64,000 bases of DNA from Lindgomyces ingoldianus. Its lineage: Eukaryota; Ascomycota; Dothideomycetes; Pleosporales; Lindgomycetaceae. The stretch is from NCBI RefSeq assembly GCF_010093535.1, contig NW_022985230.1:124001-188000 (forward strand), given 5' to 3'. Below are positions 33,700-45,266 of this stretch, in pieces. A program made the position numbers and the translations under genes. Position 1 is the stretch's first letter. The number at the start of each line of letters is the position of its first letter. The notes beneath the pieces were generated by a model. That model did no database searches. It had not been told where the DNA came from and saw only the letters and a list, made by a program, of their open reading frames with translations.

Positions 33700-36600
33700 C
33701 CTATCTATACTGTGCAATAAAAAAAACATCTACAGCATTAAACCTAAAGAATATGCTAAGCAGTTTATCCTTAATAACTAATACTATATAGTATACTAAG
33801 GTAAACTATAAGACATAGGCGCAGTAAAGATTTTTACTATTAGTAAGTCTTAACTTAAGGTGTATATATAAAAGAACCTACATATAAAAATTAATTAAAC
33901 ACCTAGCTAAATAGGTATTAGCTTTAAAGGCTAAGCACTAAAAAGATTAATTAGTACTATATAAATCTAAAACTTAATTAGTCTAGTTATATACTACATT
34001 TTAGAGACTCTAACACTATTCCTGCTATTACTAGTAAATGCTAACTAACTTAAGGCATACTTTAATAATGTTTTAAATATTATTATACATAAAAATAAAA
34101 CTACTATTTTTATTATATAAAAATAAGAACACTTTTTTTTTAATATTAGTAAAGAAGAATTTATATCTTTTTTTACTAAATTAGAACTTTACTGCCTTTA
34201 CTACTAATTTAAACACTTTTACATAAAAAAACTTTAGAAGATGCTAACTAGCGCTAGCTATAACATTAATGCTGTAGTGCTAGAAAAGATTAAGAAGTTT
34301 TACTACCTTTACTAATTATATAACTAGGCTTTATAAAAATTTAAGTTTATAATTAAAAATAACACCTACTTTAACTATAAAGTTATTATTAATATTATAT
34401 AAATTAATAATAAAGATGTTTTACATGTTATTAATATAAACACATTATTTTAGGCTGCTATATTCTTAAAATCTATGTCTACATAAGATACCTAGAATGC
34501 ACTATGTAAATGCTAGATTAACACTTATTAAAAACCCTTAGACTATATTATGCATAACCTTAGTATAAACTTTGCTTTAAAGAATTTTTAAGCTTATGTA
34601 AAAATTATAAAAGCTATATGCAGGCAGATGCCTATAGAAGTATATTAGGTAGTTAGAAAAGTTAAGCGCGCGCACACACCTCTCTAATAAGTGTTTAACA
34701 TTCTAAAGACTAAGCTAAGTAACTGTATAGATAATAAGGCTATTCTATAAATAGCAGTTAAAGCTCTAAACAACACAGCTAGCCTGCACAGTCTAGTACC
34801 TACGCTGCTAGTCTTTAGGGCATACTTAAGAATTAACTTAGACTTTTTACTATTACTAGATATTATTACATAAGTAAGCGTAGTATAAAAGGTAATAAAG
34901 ATACTTTAAAAAAAACTATGTAAAAGTAAGTATTAATTATATAATTAATACTTATAAAAGCTTTATAATACATAAAGTTTTTAACTTTTTCTCTAGCTTA
35001 AAGATTATAGCATAAAAAGAAAAGAAAGGCTAGACTAGCCTATACAAGATTAAGAGCATTAAAGAGAGAGATGTTATTATTAAGAGAGAAAATAGCCTAC
35101 TAAAGCTCTAATGTACGCAGGTTAAACTATACTATAAAGAAAAGAAAGAAAATAACTTACCTGTAACATATAACCTAGATAAACTAATTCTTAAATAAAA
35201 AGATTTTTTAAAGAAAAGGAAAAAAGAATAGCTTTATAAGAATATTATAAAGGCAGAACTAGAGCCTACTACAGACTAAGCCCCTTAGAATAGCAATGCT
35301 GCACTAGTGCAAAAGAAAGATATAGATACTAAAAGAAGTAAAAAGCAAAGAAAACTTGCATAAAGTCTAAACTAGGTATTTCTAACCTAAAAAAGATAAT
35401 TAGGCCTTATCTATTAAGCTTTATATAAATAGTGTAATTACTATACTTAAAAAGCTATTTAAGAAATTAAACTGTATAAAGATAAACACTTTAATTACTA
35501 ACAGCACTTTTAAGGTTATAGTGTATAACTTAATAAAGCATAAAAGTTAAATTTTTAACTTTTACTTTATATAAAAAGTAAAAGGCAAAACAACTTAACT
35601 ATATAAGAAATCCTGCCTAGTGTTTACTAGCTACTTAAATAAAAAAAATAAAAAAATTCTTACTTAGTTACTAACTATTTAGAGGATAAGCTAGAAACTA
35701 CTTTTAGCTATAAAAGTAAGCTTAAAAGCTACATATAAAATGCACTTTAAACTATGTAATATTACATAAGTATACATTTAATTAATAAATAAGCATATGC
35801 GCATGCTATACACAAAGCTACTAAAAAAGATGCGCTAGAGCTTTCTACTAAATATAATACTCTAGGTTATATAACTCTTATATAAAGCTACTAAATTAGG
35901 ACTATATTAGTTTAAGACATACTATAACTACTATAAAAAAAGCTGTGCATGCACATCTTTTTATACAACTTTTACCTCTTAATTACTAATAAAGAAAAGC
36001 ACACTTTTAGTATTACTAGCTTATAAATAGACAACACTTTAAGCATTATAATAAAAAATTTTATGTAAAAAAAAAAAAAAACTATAAAAAGTAAAGTTTT
36101 ATATAAAAAGTAAAACTATCTTAGCAAAGAAGCAGCTTATTAAGTTTAATAGTAAAAGGATTAAACTTACACATAACATAGTAGTTCTTACTTAAAAGAA
36201 ATAAGTAAGCTACTTTTATATAATTAACCTAAAAAATAAAAATGCTATATAATAATGTGTTAAGTAATATGTAAAAAAGGCATACATTGTATTTATATGT
36301 TAACTAAAGGCAGCATTTAACTTATCTATTACTGCATAAACTATAGACCCTTTATATAATAACATTAACACACTTAACATATAAATCTAATAGTAGATAG
36401 ATAATAGTAAGCATAGTCTTACTTTTCTACTATTATAGCTTAATTATGTAAAGCTGTTTATTTTTATAAATAGATTATTTACTAATAATAAAAACCTTAG
36501 CTTATAGCTAAAATTCTTAATTATATTAAGTAATAAAAACTATATAAAGTAAAGTAACTACTTTAAAATACTAAGCAACATTATACACTAGAATTCTACT

Positions 36601-36900
36601 AAGTGTAAAAGAGTAACTAAGAGTGTCTTTACTAGCAAACTATATAAAATAGTTAGAGAGTTTAATAATATAATTACTTTTAGTATAACTTTATAGTAAA
36701 TTATATAAACACTTAAACTACTACTAATCTTAGTAGTAATTTACATAAATTTAAGGTTTTTATATAATTACCTTATTAAGCTAGGCACTACTAGTAAAAA
36801 GTAACTTATAATTAACATTATGTTACTTTATAAATTATATAAGAAAAAAAAAATTACTAAGATAAAGTAAATTAATAGTAAAAATAACTTAGTAAATGTA
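33700..36900 (+). pseudogene. Copia pol relic (integrase, RT, RNase H region)
   Basis: Degenerate polyprotein region. Recognisable parts are the integrase-side LLVF.AYLRINLDFL segment (34801-34860), a K.CTQVKLYYKEK stretch after it (about 35100-35150, like the FRxTxVKPYYKEE found in fungal Copia), and the reverse transcriptase N-terminal part (35540-35720). The extent to 36900 is approximate; the RNase H end is not clearly readable. Confidence 0.6.
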
Positions 36901-37675
36901 TATATAAAAAAAACACTAAACTAGGCTTTTTAATTATTAGTTCTAACTAACTGCCTCTCTATCTAGATAGAAGCATCTGTAGACTAGCTAGATTCTGTGC
37001 ATAAAAATGCTCTAAACTAACTAGACTAACAACACCTTTATATAAAGCTTATTTTTTTTATTTTTTTTATTATACACACTTATTTTTCTTATTATAAAAT
37101 TAGAAAAGAAAGATATGTAAAAAAGACAGTCTATTTATCTAGTATACAGGAAAAGAAAAAGCTACTACCCCTTATATATAGTAGTTACAATGTAGACTAC
37201 AGCTCTGCTATACGCATAAGGTGTAGGCATTAGCCTAGAAGTTAGCTAACATATAACACTTAATAAAAAAAAAGGCACTAACTAGTAGTGCTACTATAAT
37301 AATAAGCATATAAAGTTACTAAGACTTAACTACAACTCTAGACTAAAACTACACAGAAGTACCCCTTATAACACACAACCTTTGCTGCCTACAGCTGTAG
37401 ATTAGTGCTAGTAGGTAAGACAACATTAATATTATAAAATAGTAAAGCTGCTACATGCTGCTTCTTAGCCTATCTATAATTAGCATTTTATATAAAAAAA
37501 AGTAGAAGAGCTAAAAGATCTATATGTTTATGCTAAGACACTAAATAAACTACTAATTAGTAGTAAAACTAGTTAGAAAGGTAACGCAAATGCGCTCTAG
37601 GCTGCTAGACTACACAAGGACGTTAAAGACGCCCGCACTAACAGCGCTAGAGGTAGAGAAGGAAGGCTAGAGAGA

Positions 37676-37678
<3 letters not shown>

Positions 37679-37723
<45 letters not shown>

Positions 37724-37724
37724 T
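37679..37724. repeat. Compound microsatellite (CT)n(GT)n
   Basis: About 14 CT units followed by about 9 GT units within the Copia 3' region. Confidence 0.9.
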
Positions 37725-38180
37725 TTATGTGTGTAGGCAGGAGTATCTATTACTATTAGCACTGTATAAAAAGAGAAAAAAGCTAGAGAATTATATAGTA
37801 GGGCTTAGAGAGTAAAGGATAAAGAAAAAAAGGTAAAAAAGAAAAGAAGACCTTATTATATACACCTCCTTACGCACCTGCCTACGCAAAGATCCTACAC
37901 TATTTTAGCATAAGACTCTACATAAAATAGTTTATATACTACTAAATTACTTATAAAGTAAGTGTATAAAGGCTAGATAATAATAGCTTAAAACACTTTA
38001 CACTATTTATAAAGCTATTTATATAGTGTAACTAGCTTATTTTAATGTACAGCATTACTAAGGCAAGTTCTAATAAATAAAGTAGAGTAAAGGCAGAACA
38101 TAATTAAATAAACTTACATAGACATAAGAGAGGTAATATGTACAGAAGGCAACTTTTTAGATAAAAAAAAAAGTTACTAG

Positions 38181-38460
38181 TGTCTATACGCAGCAGCAGT
38201 GTTATAATCTAGATATAAGTAATTACGCATAAGCAGGACTATATATCTATGTTACATAATGCTTATGCATAAACCTTTATGTGTAAACATCTAAATATCT
38301 CTTTTTTCTTTTATATAAAGGAAAAATAAAAGTAATAGAACTAGAAACATGTTGCCCTTACCTTACCTACCTTATACGCTGTGCACACTGTACACCACTC
38401 TTAATCTTGCTACTTAAGTGCTTATACTATAAGCAGCTAGCTGTTAGAGCCTATTTAACA
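38181..38460 (+). repeat. 3' LTR of the Copia element
   Basis: 280 bp. It differs from the 5' LTR mainly by C-to-T and G-to-A changes in the first 170 bases; the last 110 bases are nearly identical. Preceded by an A-rich purine run (GATAAAAAAAAAAG) as the polypurine-tract remnant. Confidence 0.92.
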
Positions 38461-39473
38461 TTTACTATACTAATAGTAAGAGACTTTTTAGGCACCTTTA
38501 AGCTTTTTTAAAGCTACTTTACTAAATGTACACTTAAGATTAAGAACCTTATAGATAGTAAAACACTTATGTTTAAATAATAGTAAGCCTTTATTATAAA
38601 CAGACTTAACATTAATTTAGATTACTATTAGAGTAAGTGTGCACGCATAGTGTTAGTATAAGAACACACTGCTAGTATTGCAAAGAAATACCTAGAGCCT
38701 AGATACCTAGCTAAATTAGACAACTTTTAGTTTTAAAATATAAAAGAAATAATTAAGCTTTTATAAACTTACTTTATTACTAGTAATTAAAAGTGTAACA
38801 GGTGTTTTAAACTTTAAAAATAAGTAAAAAAAAAGTGTTTTGTACTTTTAAAGCTTACTTTATTAGTGCTGGTATTAAAAAGTTTATATTAAAGTTAGAA
38901 TAGTTTTTTTACTTATAAAAAAAGATACTACTTAGCTTAAAAGTACTAAAATTAGGTTTTAAACATACTTAGAAAAGCTTCTTTAAGATAATAGTAGCCT
39001 ACTTAATAGCTTATAATATAAAAAAAACACTTTTACTACTTTAAAGTAAACTATTAACTACATCTAACATTTTTATGTTAGACCTATTATAAATTAATTT
39101 TAAAAGGTTTTTAGTAATACATCTAAGGCAGTATACTATTCTAGTGCACTCTAACCTGCACCTATGTTAGTACTCTAATCCACCCTAGCTACCTACTATT
39201 AACTAAGCTAGACACTTGCCTTTAAAAGATAAACAACTTTTAGCAACTGTTATAATTATAGTAAACTAAGATATTTTACTAGTAATTATTCTATCTCTAG
39301 AGTATAAAAAATTAAGGTAGAGTAATAAAAATTTAAGAAAAAGTTTATAAATGTAAATAATTATAACTTAGACTTTTTTAAAATAAAAAATAAAAAAGCT
39401 TAGAAAAACTTTGTATTTTAGGCTTAAATAAGTATAACTTAGTAAATATTAACTTATTATACTTATTTAAAGG

Positions 39474-39691
39474 TGTCGCGTATACTAAGAGCCTTGGCTG
39501 GGGCTCAGAGCCTGGGACTGGGGCTCGGAGCCTGGGACTAGGGGCTCAGAGCCTGGGACGCAGCTCGGGATCTGGAGATATTATGTTCCGAAGCTCGGTG
39601 TATATAAGGAGAGCCTTCAGCTCTCTTAGATAGCAGAGTCACTTCATCCGATCTTCTGAACAGCTACTGCCAGGCTATTTTATCCTCCACA
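39474..39691. repeat. Solo LTR, 218 bp, fourth LTR family, unmutated
   Basis: TGTCGCGTATAC ... CCTCCACA flanked by perfect duplications AAAGG (39469-39473 and 39692-39696). The left half carries three near-identical direct repeats of GGGCTCRGAGCCTGGGACT (about 39492-39560), followed by a TATATAAGG box at about 39601. GC-rich and free of RIP inside the AT-rich protease region of copy B. No internal sequence of this family is present in the window. Confidence 0.93.
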
Positions 39692-40955
39692 AAAGGAAAA
39701 CATTTTTAAGTCTCTACTGTTTTATGCTTAAAAGGTATTAAAGTTTAATTAAATTTCTTAGTTAATACTAGTGTATATAGTTTCTTATTTATTAACTTAA
39801 TAACTGCTAAGTTTTTATTTTAATGCCTTTATGTCTTTATCTAATGTTTACTTTTTAAAGTTATAGTTAAGGGGTTTTAAGACTGAATCTAAGTTCTTGT
39901 CTACTATTATATCTGCCTATCTATGCAAATTAATAGTAGAAGTGTCTAAAACTATTTTTTTATTATTATAAACCTTAGCCTATAAGATTATATTATTAGC
40001 ATTAAATAGTTATGTTATTTTAAACTCTAACTAGATATAAAAACAATTAGATTATATAGCCTAGTAAGTATTCTACTACTTATAAACTTTTACTACTCTT
40101 ACTTATGTAATTAAACTAGCCTGCGTGCAATAAAAAAGTAGAGTTAGATATTAGATAACATAACACACTATAGAAAAAAGACTGTATTTAGTAGTTATAC
40201 AGCCTAATAATAAACTGCATTAAGGGTTTACTAAAGCTACTAAAATTATACTACTCTTCTATTACTTATAGTCTAAAGACACTTAAATTGTTAATCTACC
40301 TATTTATTATAAAGTCTAAAATAGGTCTAAAAGACATTTATTCCTCTACTATTACTTTTATTTTAGTAAATACTTTTTATTTTAATATATAAAAAAATAA
40401 GTTTTTTTTAACTTCTATTTATAAAATTAAGTATTTAATTAAAGATAAGTAAGCTTTACTATTAAATAATAAATATAAAACTAAAGTATTAGTAAACCTC
40501 TAATTACTATTTAAATACTGTTAGTACTAAGACGTATTTAGCTACACTACAGCTTACTAATTACTAGCACATTGCTTATATAACTACAAGATTGTTCTTA
40601 CAGAATCTTTTTTTAATAGTTATAGCTGTTTATATAAATAGAACATTAAGGAACTAGAGGTAATAAAGAAATACATTATAAATAATCTAAAATATAGCTT
40701 TATTAAGCAAAGTTAGAGCCTTTTTACATCTTTTATTCTTTATGTATAGAAACTAAATAGTAACTTACATATTTATGTTAATTACTATAAACTTAACGCT
40801 GTTACTTATAAAAATGTGTATCTAATACTACGCATAGATAAACTTTTGTTAAGACTTATAAAAGTAGCTATCTTTACTAAGTTTAATATTTACGCAGCTT
40901 TTAATAAGATTAGAATAGACCTAAGCTCTAAGAAGTATACTACTTTTTAAATATA

Positions 40956-42055
40956 ACGTACTTCACGGGCGAGTTGCTTACACACCTGAGTTACTTACTT
41001 TTGCTAAGACCCTACTAAACTACCCTTTCTATACTAATGCATTCTCTACAACACTACTTACACGCGCTAAAAGAATGTTAGATACAGCTTACGCTCTAAG
41101 CTTTTAAATAAGACATAAAACTCTTAAAAAAATGTGCTATAGCTATGTGTAAAGTTTTATAAAAAATAATAAATAACTATAGCGCTAGATAACCTTTACA
41201 AGCTAATTCTACAGCTAAATTATAAAGGCTAGGTAATAAAAAGGAGCAGGTAATTATTAAGACTATACTTAAGCTATATGCGTAAGCAATTTCCCCTTAG
41301 ATAGCATTTATAGCTAATATAGCTAATTCTTTGCGCGCTAAGCGTAATCTAGGCTATGTTTACATAAACTAGCCTAGTATGTTTATAAAGTGTTATTTAG
41401 AGCTTAAAGTAATATTTAAGCGTAAGTATAACTATAAAAAAGCTTTCTACAAAAGTCCTAGAGTAACTTAGAGCAGGTTTAGCCTTATAAAGAATATTAA
41501 AGCTAAGTATAGCATCTAGGATAATAACATGTATAACTTTAGTAAAATAGAGTTTATAATTAGCTAAATATCTTTTAACTATACTTACGCTTAAAACTTT
41601 ACTTTAAGCTTTAAATAACACTTTATAAACATACTAGGCTAGTTTATATAAATATAGCCTAGATTACGCTTAGCGCGTAAAGAATTAGCTATATTAGCTA
41701 TAAATGCTATTTAAGGGGAAATTTCTTACGCATATAGCTTAAGTATAGTCTTAATAATTACCTACTTCTTTTTATTACCTAGCCTTTATAATTTAGCTGT
41801 AGAATTAGCTTGTAAAGGTTATCTAGTGCTATAGTTATTTATTATCTTTTATAAGACTCTACATATAGCTATAGCACATTTTTTTAAAAGTTTTATGTCT
41901 TATTTAAAAGCTTAGAGCATAAGCTGTATCTAACATTTTTTTAGCGCGTCTAAGTAGTGTTGTGGGGAATGCATTAGTGTAGGAAGAGTAGTTTAGTAGG
42001 GTCTTAGCAAAAGTAAGCAACTTAGGTGTGTAAGCAACTCGCCTGTGAAGTACGT
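40956..42055. mobile_element. Palindromic Fot-1 derivative (copy 3)
   Basis: 1100 bp, TA at 40954-40955 and 42056-42057, inserted in the reverse-transcriptase region of copy B. Same arms, spacer and centre orientation as 2624-3723. Confidence 0.9.
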
Positions 42056-42466
42056 TAATATAGAACATATAAATATAAAGTCCTGCCTTTTAGATTATGT
42101 AATAGCCTAGTAACTTACTAGCGCTATATAAATAACATATTAATTAACTACCTAGATAATTTCTATATTACCTACCTAAATAACATCCTTATTTACTTTA
42201 AAAATAAAGTAATTTATATTCTTTATATTAAAAAGGTTTTAGAGAGGCTCTAGTAAGCAAGATTATAGGTAGAGATTAAAAAGAGTAAATTTTATATTAC
42301 TTAAATAAAGTATCTTAGCTATATACTTTTAAATAAAGGACTAGAGGTTAACCTAGAGAAAGTAGAGGTGCTGCGCAACTAGCAGGCGCCTACTACTATA
42401 ACAGCTGTAAAATCCTTTCTAGGCTTTACTAGATTCTATTAGCAATTTATTCTAAAAATCTTTATA

Positions 42467-44332
42467 ACGTACTTTATAGGCGAGTTGCTCACACACCTAA
42501 GTTGCTTACTTTTGCTAAGACCCTACCCTAACAAACTCTATTATAGCCTATAACAACCCGCTCTAGCACTATATAGTATAGTACAGCCTAGAATATTATT
42601 TAGATACTACTTCTGCTTCTTACGTACATGTTTGCGTGTTATGCCTAGTCTAATTGCACTATCTACAGCGCCTTTAGGATAGCTTACCTACTTTAGCTTG
42701 CACCTGCTTCTTTGCCTTCTTTCTATTACTGCGCGCTTTAAACTTCTTTAAAGCTATTAAGCATAAGCTTTTTTAAATTATTAAGGTCTTTTCTGCCTTA
42801 ATTTACTTTCTTTTATATAATTTATGTTACGTAGCAGCCTTATTAGCTACTTAAAGCTTAGTAATTTCTTATTATGCTAACACTAGCTTTTATGTAATTA
42901 TTACTACCCTCTTTAAAACCTTTTTAAACACTTTAACTATTAAAGTTAGTAACTTATTTATATGCTTTTAAATCTTTATTTTTATAAGTATTAATTATAA
43001 CTTAAGTTTTAAAGTATTACTTAGGGTTTATAACTGCTAGGGCTTATTATATATAAGTAGTAGTAGTAATAAAGTGCGTAACTTTATATTAAGGCTTATT
43101 ATAACTTATTATACGTTAAAAGGAACTAATCTAGCGCCTTAAAACCCTTTTTAGATATTACTAAAAGTAATTATAGTATTATAGGCTACTTTAAAGCATA
43201 GTAGAAACTTTATTTTTATAATATAAGTAATTTAGTTATATATAAGATTTTTAGCTTAGCACTTATACACTTTTTTTAAAGAAGTAAAACAACCTATATT
43301 AAGTAGCTATAAAAGGTGTAATAAGTAAAAAAGCATATAAATAGTAATAATCTTATTATTTTTATAGTATTACTAAAAATAAAGTAAGTTATAGCTTTTA
43401 TAGCTATTAATAACTAGCAGACAGTAGCTGCTAATAGTACACTTCTTTATATATATGTTAAAGTGCTTTAACTAGTCTAAACTAAGCTAATTAGTAGTCT
43501 AGCTGCACTTAGAGATTATAATAACCTAATTCTAAAGTAAAATTTTCTTTTTATACTAGTTTAAAAGGTAGTTACTACTCTAAAAGATAATAAAAAGTAG
43601 AATAGCCTACTCTTTAGCATTAATGCTCTAGATAGCTGTTGTTAACTTCTAGTTACCTAGCTAGACTGCTTTTAGCTGTCCTTATCTCTCTAAACCTATA
43701 ACAACTGCTCTAGTAGATATCTAGCCTATTATAAACCCTATTTTATTAAAGTTGTACATGTTATTATCTTAGATGCTATACTTAGCTTTAATATTCTTTA
43801 TAAGGTTAAACTAGCCTTAAATTTCTATAAGATTTTTATAAAAAGCTTTTTTATAGTTACACTTATGCTTAAACTTTACTTTAAGCTTTAAGTAACACTT
43901 AATAAATATATTAAGCTAGTTTATGCTAATATAGCCTATATTACACTTAGCGTGTAAAGAATTAGCTATATTAGCTATAGCTGCTAGCTAGAGGGGAAAT
44001 CCTTACGCATTTAGCTTAAGTATGTGCTAAATAATTACCTACTTTTTATTATTATCTAGCTTTTATAAGTTAGCTTTATAATTAGCTTAGAAAGGTTATC
44101 TAGCGCGTTAGTTACTTATTATCTTTTAAAAAACTCTATAGATAGCTGTAGCGTGTTGCTTAAAAAGTGTTATGTTTTATTTAAAAGCCTAAAGTGTAAG
44201 CTACATCTAACATTTTTTTAATATGTTTAAGTAGTGTTATTAGAAATACATTAGTGTAAGAAGAGTAGTGTAGTAGAGTCTTAGCAAAAGTAAGCAACTT
44301 AGGTGTGTAAGCAACTTGCCTATAAAGTACGT
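42467..44332 (-). mobile_element. Fot-1 pogo-type transposon, full length (1866 bp)
   Basis: TA at 42465-42466 and 44333-44334, inserted just after the reverse-transcriptase box of copy B. More strongly RIP-altered than the copy at 19733, including in the right terminal repeat. Transposase relic on the minus strand. Confidence 0.92.
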
Positions 44333-45266
44333 TATAGTAAAACTAATTATTACACTTTAAAGTTCTACTACCCCTTTTATATAGACTTTAGAGTGTAATA
44401 TAGCTTTTAAAAAGCTAAAGTCTAAGCTACTAAGAATACCTACGCTCTGATATTTTAACTCTGTATTGTAAATTAAAATTAAAACAAACACTTCTAATAG
44501 AGTAGTAGCAGGAGTCCTATCTTAGGAACATACTAATAAAAACTAGTGCCTTGTTTTGTTCTATAGCAAGGTTCTATATAGTTCTAAACTATGTTAAAGC
44601 TAGGACTAGAAACATTCTACAGAACCTATTACAGCTATAGACAAGTTAAATTATAAGAATGCCCTAGCATTAGTAACCTGCATGCACGCAGCCTAGGAGT
44701 TAGCTAAGACCTATATTAAAAAGGCCTAGGATTAGATGCAAACTATAGTTAACTGCTACTACTAGCTAGTTAACTAGAAGGTTAGCAATATAGTCTACCT
44801 AGACACTAAGAACCTAGCTGTTTAAAGACCTAGCTAAAAACTATTTAAATAATAAAAAAGCCTCTTTAAAGTACTTAAATAAGTTAGAAACATGTACTAC
44901 TTAAAGCTACTTTTAGAGTTAAAGATACATAACATCTTTACACTAAACATACTTTATAAAGACCCTTAGAATCTACTTCTAAGACAAGAACTTTTAAAAC
45001 CCCTTAGAATTACTATTAATAAAGTAGAGGAGTAGAAAGTAGAGAAAATACTTACTAATAAGCTTTACTAGAAAACACTTAAGTACTAGGTAAAATAAGT
45101 AGAATATAACTCTAATCTAGTCTAGTATAAGGCTTTAAATTTTATAAGTTCTTCTTATAAACTAAAGGCTTTTTATAATAAGTATTTAAATTAGCTAAGA
45201 CTTTTAAAGGCCTTATATAAGTAAATTAAGGGTTTTAAAGCTAGTGTAAAAGGCATAAATTACTTA

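Larger units (their letters stand above)
28163..38460 (+). mobile_element. Ty1/Copia retrotransposon, full length with two nested Fot-1 elements
   Basis: 5' LTR 28163-28442 and 3' LTR 38181-38460, both 280 bp. 5-bp duplications TTTAC at 28158-28162 and 38461-38465; the empty site is seen in copy A near 17705. Without the Fot-1 insertions (30071-31936, 32051-33150) it is about 7.3 kb. On the plus strand, integrase-type sequence (LLVF.AYLRIN, 34801-34850) precedes a Copia-type reverse transcriptase segment (about 35540-35720, resembling EKSRLVVQAYND). Integrase before RT is the Copia order. It is dense in stops and the most AT-rich element here. Confidence 0.92.
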
